10,551 nt of DNA. Source: an uncultured Emergencia sp. (lineage in GTDB: Bacteria; Bacillota; Clostridia; Peptostreptococcales; Anaerovoracaceae). The stretch's first letter is position 1. Each line of letters starts with the position of its first letter. A model generated the notes under the pieces. The model was not told the DNA's origin, did not search any database, and was given only the letters and a program-made list of their open reading frames with translations. Positions 4,690 to 10,551 of the stretch are shown in pieces. Position numbers and translations under genes: made by a program. The stretch spans positions 1-10,551 of the forward strand of contig CABSEO010000036.1 in assembly GCA_902476665.1 (NCBI GenBank), written 5' to 3'.

Positions 4690-5388
4690 ATGGAAAAATA
4701 CAAGATTTTAATTGTTGATGATGATCCCAATATCAGAGAGGTTTTGACTGTTCTGCTGAGCAGTGAAGGGTACGAAGTAGACCAGGCAGAGAATGGAGAA
4801 ATAGCTCTGGAAAAAGTCGCTGCAGATAAACGCATCGACCTGATGATTCTTGACATTATGATGCCAGGGCTTTCCGGCGTAGAGGTGTGTTCAAAGCTTA
4901 GAGAAACTTCATCGCTTCCCGTTCTGTTTCTGACAGCAAAGTCTCAGGAGCAGGATAAGGTGGAGGCATATAGTGAAGGCGGAGATGATTATCTGGTCAA
5001 ACCATTTTCCCAGACTGAACTTCTGATGAAAGTCAAGTCTCTGCTGCGCAGATATAAAGAGTATTACAGCAGGTTTCAGCCACAGGCTGCACCGACAATC
5101 GGAGGAAACATCTCTCTGGATACAAAAGCCAGAGCAGCCATTAAAGGTGGCAAAAAGATCCCTCTTACTGATAAGGAATATGATATTCTTCGTTATTTTA
5201 TCGAGCATCGGGGAGAAATCGTAGAAAATAAAGACCTGTATGAGGGAGTGTGGGGAGAAAAATATCTTCCGTCAGCAGGCAATACCATCATGGTTCATGT
5301 TCTGAATCTGCGCAAGAAACTGGAGGAGGATGTGAATAAGCCGAAAGTTATCAAGACTGTATGGGGGAAGGGGTACAAGGTTGAGTAA
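4690..5388 (+). CDS. OmpR/PhoB-family response regulator
   Basis: This 232-residue protein is the DNA-binding half of a two-component system with the kinase encoded next. The receiver domain (about 4-120) has the acidic pocket Asp10-Asp12, phospho-acceptor Asp55 in LMILDIMMPG, switch Thr82 in FLTAK, and Lys104 in LVKPF, so it should be phosphorylated normally. The winged-helix output domain (about 135-232) has LTDKEYDILRYFIEHRGEIVENKDLYEGVWG, the recognition helix NTIMVHVLNLRKKLE and the wing VIKTVWGKGYKVE. It belongs to the VanR/PhoP-like group by general pattern; I do not give a symbol. The start ATG has AGAAAGGA about 6 nt upstream. Its last 8 nt overlap the TTG start of the kinase gene. 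TCTTAAA repeats upstream are likely sites of its own binding. Confidence 0.93.
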   Translation: MEKYKILIVDDDPNIREVLTVLLSSEGYEVDQAENGEIALEKVAADKRIDLMILDIMMPGLSGVEVCSKLRETSSLPVLFLTAKSQEQDKVEAYSEGGDDYLVKPFSQTELLMKVKSLLRRYKEYYSRFQPQAAPTIGGNISLDTKARAAIKGGKKIPLTDKEYDILRYFIEHRGEIVENKDLYEGVWGEKYLPSAGNTIMVHVLNLRKKLEEDVNKPKVIKTVWGKGYKVE

Positions 5389-6814
5389 AGAGAAACGTTT
5401 TGTCTCCCTGAACCTGAAAATGGCGACAGTGACTCTTATCGGGATTTTTCTGGCTGTCTGCATGTATGGATTCTGTCGATGGGTTGGCGACTATGTGGCC
5501 GAAGTGAGGTATACCAGCGAAGCTGCTGTTGAAAGAAATGTAGGCAAGGCGTACGACAGTCTGGAAGAGTTCATCGAAAAGAACCACGTTAAGGCGACAG
5601 ATACCAAGGCTCTTCGTGAATGGCTTGCAGATCAGTCCTATACGTATCTTTTTATCTGGGACAACGAGAATATTATTTTGGATGCGGGATGGACAGCCTC
5701 TGCGGAGTCCGGACAGCTTGATGAAGAAATCAGTGCTGTAGAAGAGACACGGGGCAAAGCCAAGGAGCATCGCATTGATGAGAAAAATTTTCCTGCAGAT
5801 GTGCAGAACAGGATTGTAGAGTACGATGACGGAAAGTATTATACCTATATTGAGGTGTATAAGGAGTTTCGTCTACAGAGAGTTATGGAAACAGTCAGTC
5901 TGGTGTTAGGTTTTCTGACACTGCTTTTTGTGATGCTGCTTTATTACAGCTATGTAACCAGAAGAATAATGTTTTTAGCCTCTGAGGTGGAGATGGTCAG
6001 CGCCGGACAGCTTGATAAAGAAATCCAGAGCATCCGGAATGATGAAATCGGTACGCTGGCTGCCAGTGTCAATACTATGAGAAACTCCATTATTCAGAAA
6101 CATAAAAATGAAAGAGAAGCCTGGGAAGCGAATAATCAGCTGATTACCTCCATGTCTCATGATATCAGAACTCCGCTGACTTCTTTGATCGGATATCTGG
6201 ATATTATTGAAGGCAAAAAATATGATAGTCAAGAGGCTCTGGATAAGTATATCTCTTCCTGTCGGGAGAAGGCCTTTCAGCTGAAAGAGCTGTCGGATAA
6301 GCTGTTCCAGTATTTTCTGGTTTTCGGTAACAAGGAAAATGACAAAAATCTGGAACGATTTGATGCCAGCATTCTGTTTCAGCAGCTTCTTTCAGAGCAC
6401 TGTGCGGAAATTATCAGTTACGGGTATAAAGTGGAGTTTTACTTCAATATTACAGAGGTGGAAATTCTGGCGGATATTTCCGGACTTCGCAGACTGTTCG
6501 ACAACATATTTTCCAATATCATGAAATATGCTGATAAGAAGGAAAATGTCTGCATTTATGCAGAAACAGAAAATGATCAGATTAAGGTACTGGCTATCAA
6601 CGGAATGCCGGAAGAGGCCAAAAAAGTGGAGAGTACCCGAATCGGCCTTAAAACATGTGAGAAAATCTGCAGCGATTTGGGAGGGCAGTTTTCTTACGAT
6701 GAACAGGATCGGATTTTTACGGTACGGATTCTGCTGCCGATAGTTGAAGCTGAGGAGCCGGAGGCAGAAGAAACTTCCGAGGCAGAAGAAAATGAAACGG
6801 CAAGCACGGTATAA
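5381..6814 (+). CDS. Membrane sensor histidine kinase (VanS-like)
   Basis: This 477-residue kinase senses a signal outside the cell and phosphorylates the regulator encoded before it. A first membrane helix (about 14-36) is followed by an extracytoplasmic domain (about 37-168), a second helix (about 170-193) and a HAMP linker (about 194-245). The HisKA box is SMSHDIRTPLTSL with His260. The ATPase domain has an N-box with Asn375 and Asn379 (DNIFSNIMKYA) and a G2-like stretch RIGLKTCEKIC (Gly422). The usual D-x-G-x-G (G1) is missing: the aligned region reads LAINGMPEEAKKVES. A low-complexity acidic tail (about the last 25 residues, rich in Glu and Ala) ends the protein. The start is TTG at 5381, with GGAAGGGG 7 nt before it; the next in-frame Met is residue 14, at the edge of the first helix. 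The stimulus is unknown. Confidence 0.9.
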   Translation: MSKEKRFVSLNLKMATVTLIGIFLAVCMYGFCRWVGDYVAEVRYTSEAAVERNVGKAYDSLEEFIEKNHVKATDTKALREWLADQSYTYLFIWDNENIILDAGWTASAESGQLDEEISAVEETRGKAKEHRIDEKNFPADVQNRIVEYDDGKYYTYIEVYKEFRLQRVMETVSLVLGFLTLLFVMLLYYSYVTRRIMFLASEVEMVSAGQLDKEIQSIRNDEIGTLAASVNTMRNSIIQKHKNEREAWEANNQLITSMSHDIRTPLTSLIGYLDIIEGKKYDSQEALDKYISSCREKAFQLKELSDKLFQYFLVFGNKENDKNLERFDASILFQQLLSEHCAEIISYGYKVEFYFNITEVEILADISGLRRLFDNIFSNIMKYADKKENVCIYAETENDQIKVLAINGMPEEAKKVESTRIGLKTCEKICSDLGGQFSYDEQDRIFTVRILLPIVEAEEPEAEETSEAEENETASTV

Positions 6815-6836
6815 TTGATTAGATTTACAATCTGAG

Positions 6837-6860
6837 ACAAAGGGTGCGGCTTGTTTTTTT
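6837..6860 (+). terminator. Weak terminator after the kinase gene
   Basis: ACAA-A-G and CTTGT form a short stem with a bulged A and a GC-rich loop, followed by seven T (6854-6860). The stem is short, so partial read-through into the next gene is likely. Confidence 0.45.
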
Positions 6861-6925
6861 CGTTCCAATGAGGGACTGATGCAGAGCAATCGGGTAAAAG
6901 GGCAGCATTAAAGGAGAGTAGAACT

Positions 6926-7474
6926 ATGAATGAAGAAAAAATACTGAAACAGGCAGAAGAGGCCGGAATTGACAGAGCAGCCATTGTCAGTGCAGATGAT
7001 CTGGTTTTTGATTATGACTTTCGAAAGTACTGCGAAATGAACAGTTGCGGAAATTATGGAAAAAATTATGGATGTCCGCCGGACTGCGGCACACCTCAAC
7101 AGATGGAGGAGAAAGCAAGAAGGTATAAAAAGGCTCTGGTTCTGCAGACGATTCAGCCGGTAAAAGATATCACTGACGGGGCGGAAACCGGTCCGCTGAA
7201 GAAGAAACACAATAAAAAAGTCCGCGCTTTTATGGATTCGCTGGAGGCTGAAGGAATCAAGGGTCTGCCAATCATGGCGGGTCCGTGCAGTCAGTGCGGT
7301 CAGTGTGCAAAACTATCGGGAGAACCATGTCGTTTCCCCGAACGTGTGGCATCCTGCCTGTCGGCATACGGAATCGATGTGATGAAATTGTGTGAAACCT
7401 GCCATGTTCCTTGGGATTATGGAAAACATAAAGTGGGATTTTTTGCCCTCTATATGATGGAAGAAAAAATCTGA
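6926..7474 (+). CDS. DUF2284 family cysteine-rich metal-binding protein
   Basis: This 182-residue soluble protein belongs to DUF2284, a family of predicted metal-binding proteins without an agreed function. It has eleven Cys in two groups. The N-terminal group is Cys36, Cys41, Cys50 and Cys54 in SCGNYGKNYGCPPDCG, the family hallmark. The C-terminal group is Cys121, 124, 127, 135, 144, 155 and 158; its first part, CSQCGQC with a later Cys-Arg-Phe-Pro, looks like an iron-sulfur ligand set. Many relatives occur in anaerobes and methanogens. AAAGGAGAG lies 9 nt before the ATG, which supports the start. The gene is followed by its own terminator and preceded by a weak one, so it may be partly read from the kinase transcript. 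A redox or metal-handling role is likely, but nothing in the neighbourhood fixes it. Confidence 0.85.
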   Translation: MNEEKILKQAEEAGIDRAAIVSADDLVFDYDFRKYCEMNSCGNYGKNYGCPPDCGTPQQMEEKARRYKKALVLQTIQPVKDITDGAETGPLKKKHNKKVRAFMDSLEAEGIKGLPIMAGPCSQCGQCAKLSGEPCRFPERVASCLSAYGIDVMKLCETCHVPWDYGKHKVGFFALYMMEEKI

Positions 7475-7515
7475 TCTAAGGAAATAAGCTTATGCTGCCG
7501 GTGATTAATATAATA

Positions 7516-7570
7516 GAGCCGCCCGGATCAATTGGAAATACATCCATGATCTGAACGGCTCCGTTTTTTT
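7516..7570 (+). terminator. Long-stem terminator after the DUF2284 gene, between convergent genes
   Basis: GAGCCG (7516-7521) pairs with CGGCTC (7556-7561), CGGATCA (7524-7530) with TGATCTG (7547-7553, one wobble), and TGGA with TCCA at the tip. Seven T follow (7564-7570). On the minus strand the stem is followed by an AT-rich stretch, so it may also help end the transporter transcript that stops at 7615. Confidence 0.85.
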
Positions 7571-7614
7571 ACATAATAAAAATTTAAACTGCTTCAATAT
7601 GTGGATTTCTCAGT

Positions 7615-8790
7615 TCACAGTTGAGCGACATAAGCTTTATCGAAGTTAATAACAACAAAACAGTTTGGATCTTCTTTTTTAATAGCCTGTTCAAAAGTCT
7701 GACATACCTCTTTCGCGCTCAGTTTACATCCCGGTTCCATAACCACATCAAAAATGACATTGGTATGGGTTGTGCCGGGAACCACACGAAGATCATGGAC
7801 ACTGCTGATGCCCTCTAGCGTTTCTGTGACCTTTTCTGCAATGTCTGTCATTTTCAGAACAACAGGATCGTTGACACGGACAGGATCCATATGGGCTGTG
7901 AGAAGGATATGAAGTTCCTTTGAAATCTGCTTTTCGATGTTGTCTACCATATCGTGACTTTCCATCAGATCTCCGTCAGCATCCACTTCAATGTGGATGG
8001 ACGCAAAAATTCTGCCGGGACCATAATTATGAACCACCAGATCGTGAATGCCCAGTACACCGTCAAAACTTCTGGCCATTTCTCCTATTGAGGTGACAAG
8101 CTGCGGATCCGGAGCTTCTCCCAGCAAAGGACTGACTGTTTCTCTGATGAGGCCGATACCTGACCAGATGATGAAGAGAGCGGCCAGAACGCCCATATAG
8201 CCGTCAATCTGCAGTCCACTGAATTTCCCGATGATAATACTGAGCAGAACGGCACTTGTGGTGATGACATCGTTTCGGCTGTCCGCACCGGTAGCAGCAA
8301 GAGCAACAGAATTGATTTTCTTGCCGACTTTGACGTTGAAAAGTGCCTGCCAGATTTTCAGAAAAATGGCAAGACAAAGAACTGCCACGATAAACCAGCT
8401 GAAAGTAAGAGGGGACGGATGGAGAATTTTTTCAACAGAAGATTTGACCAGTTCTACCCCCACCACTACAATGAGTACCGATACAATCATGCCGGTGATA
8501 TATTCAATCCTTGCATGTCCATAGGGATGTTCCTCATCTTCCGGCATCGCTGCCAGCCTGAAGCCTATCAAAGTAATGACAGAGGAAGAGGCGTCTGCCA
8601 GATTGTTGATACCATCAGCAATAATGGCAATACTGCCGGAAACGATTCCTGCAATGATTTTAACAATGCAGAGAAGACCGTTTGACAGAATCCCGACAAA
8701 ACCTGCCAGCTTTCCGTAGCTTTCTCTGACTTTGGGATCTTTAACATTCTGGTAATCTCTGATAAAGACTCTGCACAATAAATCTGTCAT
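7615..8790 (-). CDS. Cation diffusion facilitator (CDF) family transporter, probable Mn/Fe-type efflux
   Basis: This 391-residue membrane protein exchanges a divalent metal ion for protons and exports it. The six-helix domain covers about 28-215. The metal site in helix 2 is in ADGINNLADASSS (Asn62 and Asp66), and the site in helix 5 is DSRND (Asp170 and Asp174). This Asn-Asp/Asp-Asp set matches manganese-type CDF proteins such as MntE; zinc-type members carry a His. HPYGHARIEY (about 87-96) is the family's conserved loop. The C-terminus is longer than usual: two consecutive stretches of similar layout (about 225-300 and 310-391), each with GV/SS-x-H-DL-x-V and a following beta-rich part, suggest a doubled cytoplasmic dimer domain. 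The start ATG is 3 nt after the stop of the TSCPD gene, with GGAAGAAGG inside that gene's end, so the two are co-transcribed. Metal choice is inference from the motif. Confidence 0.9.
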   Translation of the reverse strand: MTDLLCRVFIRDYQNVKDPKVRESYGKLAGFVGILSNGLLCIVKIIAGIVSGSIAIIADGINNLADASSSVITLIGFRLAAMPEDEEHPYGHARIEYITGMIVSVLIVVVGVELVKSSVEKILHPSPLTFSWFIVAVLCLAIFLKIWQALFNVKVGKKINSVALAATGADSRNDVITTSAVLLSIIIGKFSGLQIDGYMGVLAALFIIWSGIGLIRETVSPLLGEAPDPQLVTSIGEMARSFDGVLGIHDLVVHNYGPGRIFASIHIEVDADGDLMESHDMVDNIEKQISKELHILLTAHMDPVRVNDPVVLKMTDIAEKVTETLEGISSVHDLRVVPGTTHTNVIFDVVMEPGCKLSAKEVCQTFEQAIKKEDPNCFVVINFDKAYVAQL

Positions 8791-8793
8791 AGA

Positions 8794-9054
8794 TTACTTG
8801 CCTTCTTCCTGCGCCATGGCTTCTTCTACAGCTTTTACCAGCTGATCGGGACATGAAGTGGCTTTGAATCCACAGTTGATTCCGGCAAGTTTTTCCTTCA
8901 GTTCTTCATAAGGCATGCCTGCAACAAGGGCGCTGATTCCCTGGAGATTACCGCTGCAGCCCCCGTGAAATACAGCCTCTTTCAAAACACCGTTTTCTAC
9001 ATTGACATCAATGTAAACGGAGCAGGTCCCTTTTGTCTTATATCTGTATACCAT
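8794..9054 (-). CDS. TSCPD-domain small protein (TIGR03905-like)
   Basis: This 86-residue protein matches the small TSCPD family, which shares a Cys-rich module with the C-terminus of B12-dependent ribonucleotide reductases. The hallmark TSCPDQL is at 66-72. Cys11, Cys33 (HGGCSGN), Cys61 and Cys68 are the four conserved Cys, likely metal or iron-sulfur ligands. No signal peptide or membrane segment is present. AAAGGAGTG lies about 9 nt before the ATG, which supports the start. It is the first gene of a two-gene unit with the CDF transporter, 3 nt apart. The function of free-standing TSCPD proteins is not established; pairing with a metal exporter hints at metal or redox duties, but this may be only local order. 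Confidence 0.85.
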   Translation of the reverse strand: MVYRYKTKGTCSVYIDVNVENGVLKEAVFHGGCSGNLQGISALVAGMPYEELKEKLAGINCGFKATSCPDQLVKAVEEAMAQEEGK

Positions 9055-9161
9055 TTGTATACACTCCTTTCTATATGAGATTGTTTATGGTGCTGTCATT
9101 ATTGTATCTAGACCAAATATTAACAGTATAACACAAATTTGAGCAAAGATGAATAAAAAGA

Positions 9162-9190
9162 TTGAACCACTTTTGCGATAGGTGTATAAT
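9162..9190 (+). promoter_or_regulatory. Sigma-A type promoter of the TIM-barrel gene
   Basis: TTGAAC (9162-9167), 17 nt, then a perfect TATAAT (9185-9190). The start point near 9197 leaves a 5' leader of about 48 nt that ends in two purine-rich ribosome sites. It lies in the divergent region with the TSCPD gene, for which I see no convincing promoter. Confidence 0.8.
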
Positions 9191-9244
9191 TATTCTATGA
9201 ATGACTTTAAAAACTAATTTGGAGAAAGGAGATAAGGAGGACAC

Positions 9245-9982
9245 ATGGCAGATAAGGAAATTCCAAGGATCAGCGGTACACTCAGAGCTAAGTACCTGCA
9301 GATTCCGGAAGTTATCTGGCAGGCCAGGGGGATCGTTATTATGGGCCGCCGGATGAAGTCCGTTCTATTTTCTACCGATATTGCGATTATCAGAAACTGC
9401 AATGCGGATGCAATTCTGGCAGTATATCCGTTTACACCGCAGCAGGTGATTTCTGATGCAATCATCAACGCGTCTTCTGTACCGGTGCTTGCAGGAATTG
9501 GAGGAGGAACCACTCAGGGTTTTCGCGCTGCGCTGATGGCTAAAGATGCAGAGGCGCAGGGGGCTTATGGAGTTGTGGTCAATGCACCGATGACTAACGA
9601 TAATGTGGCCATGATCAAAAAAGTGATCGATATTCCTATTGTGGCAACAGTAGTCAGCGACAAGACAGATATTGATGCCCGTCTGAAGGCAGGTGTTTCG
9701 ATTCTTAATGTTTCAGCAGCAGCCAGAACTCCGGAGCTGGTTCGTCACATCAGAGCGGATTATCCGAAGGTACCGATTATTGCTACTGGAGGACCTACTG
9801 ATGAGACAATTCTGGAAACAATCCATGCAGGGGCCAATACCATCAGCTATACGCCACCTACCTGTGCTGATATCTTTGCGGATATGATGATTCATTATCG
9901 GGAGCTGGCGGAAGAAAAACCGGAGGAACACAAACGGCCTGAGGGGGATAAGGACCTTTCTGATATGCTGCAGCTCTGGTAG
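9245..9982 (+). CDS. TIM-barrel protein of uncertain function (often annotated simply as hydrolase)
   Basis: This 245-residue soluble protein has an alternating strand/helix pattern of a beta/alpha barrel. Glycine-rich loops are AGIGGGTTQG (83-92) and ATGGPTDET (180-188); the second is the phosphate-binding type seen late in FMN- or sugar-phosphate-binding barrels (2-nitropropane dioxygenase, KDPG aldolase, thiazole synthase groups). Other blocks that look conserved are IMGRRMKSVLFSTDIAIIRNCNADAILAVYPFTPQ, GVVVNAPMTND and SILNVSAAARTPE. I recall close relatives in Firmicutes annotated only as hydrolase, with no supporting biochemistry known to me. The charged tail (about 220-240) is less ordered. 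AAGGAGG ends 4 nt before the ATG, with another AAAGGAG slightly upstream. An M20 peptidase gene follows 77 nt later behind a terminator-like hairpin. Confidence 0.7.
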   Translation: MADKEIPRISGTLRAKYLQIPEVIWQARGIVIMGRRMKSVLFSTDIAIIRNCNADAILAVYPFTPQQVISDAIINASSVPVLAGIGGGTTQGFRAALMAKDAEAQGAYGVVVNAPMTNDNVAMIKKVIDIPIVATVVSDKTDIDARLKAGVSILNVSAAARTPELVRHIRADYPKVPIIATGGPTDETILETIHAGANTISYTPPTCADIFADMMIHYRELAEEKPEEHKRPEGDKDLSDMLQLW

Positions 9983-10006
9983 TGCAGCGTTATATTTGTT
10001 TTATAG

Positions 10007-10045
10007 ACGCCTTTTGCTCATTGACAGACAGAGGCGTTATTTTTT
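10007..10045 (+). terminator. Terminator-like hairpin between the TIM-barrel and M20 genes
   Basis: ACGCCT (10007-10012) pairs with AGGCGT (10032-10037), extended by a G-T wobble, over a 19-nt loop, and six T follow after TA (10040-10045). The T run directly touches the ribosome site GGAGG (10046-10050) of the next gene, so the hairpin either ends most transcripts or acts as the next gene's 5' structure. Confidence 0.6.
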
Positions 10046-10059
10046 GGAGGATAAATGTT

Positions 10060-10551
10060 GTGAAAACGGAAAAAGAGTTAAAAGCCAGATTTAAAGAAGA
10101 ACTGGACAAGATCAGTGTGGCAGAGCTGACATCTCGATTAGTGCAGATTCCCAGCTATTCTTTTATGGAAAATAAGGAAAAGGAAGTCGCAGCGTATATC
10201 TATGGGCTGCTGCAGGCTGAAGGAATTGAAAGTGAAATTGTGGAGTGTTATCCGGGAGACTACAATGTTTACGCAAGAATCCCGGGCAGCGGCAGGGGAA
10301 AGTCTCTGATGCTGTCAGGACATATCGATACTGTACCGCCTTACGACATGGAGGATGCCTTTGGCGGGCGCATTGAGGACGGCAAGATTTACGGACGGGG
10401 AACTTGTGATATGAAAGGGCCTGTAGCTTCCATGATTGCTGCAATGATTGCGTTTAAGCGGGCAGGAATCGTGCTGGAAGGAGATATTGTCTTTGCCGCA
10501 CTTGCAGATGAGGAAGAAGAAGGCCGGGGCGTGCAGTATCTTGTAGAGCAG
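10060..10551 (+). CDS. M20-family metallopeptidase (ArgE/DapE-like), N-terminal part, cut by the window edge
   Basis: The 164 residues seen are the N-terminal half of the catalytic domain of a two-zinc (or two-cobalt) amidohydrolase of the M20 family, which cleaves amide bonds of N-acyl amino acids or small peptides. Metal ligand His88 and Asp90 lie in SGHIDTVP, the bridging Asp117 in GRGTCDMKGP, and catalytic Glu151 with ligand Glu152 in ADEEEEGRG, all in the standard order and spacing. The start is GTG at 10060 with GGAGG 9 nt upstream; the ATG at 10055 opens a two-codon frame (ATG-TTG-TGA) and cannot be the start. The helical N-terminus and LVQIPSYS (27-34) are typical of cytoplasmic members. 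The family holds deacetylases, dipeptidases and deacylases, so the substrate cannot be set from this half. The gene runs off the right edge. Confidence 0.9.
   Translation, partial: MKTEKELKARFKEELDKISVAELTSRLVQIPSYSFMENKEKEVAAYIYGLLQAEGIESEIVECYPGDYNVYARIPGSGRGKSLMLSGHIDTVPPYDMEDAFGGRIEDGKIYGRGTCDMKGPVASMIAAMIAFKRAGIVLEGDIVFAALADEEEEGRGVQYLVEQ

Noticed and set aside
4909..5208. Long open frames on the strand opposite the response regulator, kinase and other genes.
   Set aside because: They mirror codon structure of well-recognised genes, have no ribosome sites and no recognisable domains.
1594..6885. The 13-base sequence GGACTGATGCAGA occurs at 1594-1606 and 6873-6885.
   Set aside because: A match of this length is expected about once by chance in a window of this size, and the flanks do not match.
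1..10551. CRISPR array, tRNA or rRNA genes, insertion sequences, phage structural genes.
   Set aside because: No regularly spaced repeats, no cloverleaf or rRNA stretches noticed, no transposase-like protein, and no terminal inverted repeats with target duplications.

Overview
The window looks like a chromosomal stretch of a low-to-moderate GC Gram-positive anaerobe of the class Clostridia, most likely a Lachnospiraceae member. This rests on strong AAAGGAGG-type ribosome sites, TTG and GTG starts, short two- and three-gene transcription units, and protein families common there (YtrA-type GntR plus ABC transporter, DUF2284, a TSCPD mini-protein, a VanS-like kinase). The species call is an inference from style, not from a search. 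I see no rRNA, tRNA, CRISPR array, insertion sequence or phage structural gene.

Layout: (1) 1-383, the 3' end of a Dam-like adenine methylase and its terminator. (2) 513-1521, a divergent HxlR regulator and a flavodoxin-fold NAD(P)H/FMN reductase, probably a redox- or electrophile-responsive pair. (3) 1631-2544, a minus-strand SAM methyltransferase whose leader carries an 11-codon ORF (MCGGIISQKIA), then a 13-bp hairpin that takes in part of the methyltransferase Shine-Dalgarno sequence. (4) 2613-4573, a plus-strand operon of YtrA-type GntR regulator, ABC ATPase and ABC-2 permease, with the promoter buried in nested CTGTATA palindromes and a strong terminator. (5) 4596-6860, a two-component system (OmpR-type regulator, HisKA kinase) with TCTTAAA direct repeats in front. 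(6) 6926-7570, a cysteine-rich DUF2284 protein and its terminator. (7) 7615-9054, a minus-strand pair of a TSCPD-domain mini-protein and a cation diffusion facilitator. (8) 9162-10551, a TIM-barrel protein of uncertain function with a good promoter, then the 5' part of an M20 metallopeptidase.

How the genes work together: most units pair a regulator or sensor with an effector (HxlR/reductase, GntR/ABC transporter, response regulator/kinase). The methyltransferase is the most unusual unit. Its arrangement of short leader ORF, stop codon, hairpin and buried Shine-Dalgarno resembles the translational attenuators of erm and cat resistance genes, but the enzyme is a UbiE/BioC-like methyltransferase, not an Erm. 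Its probable promoter overlaps a 10-base sequence (TATACTGTAT) that also lies in the neighbouring GntR operator, so the transporter operon and the methyltransferase may respond to the same signal. That link is inference from sequence alone.
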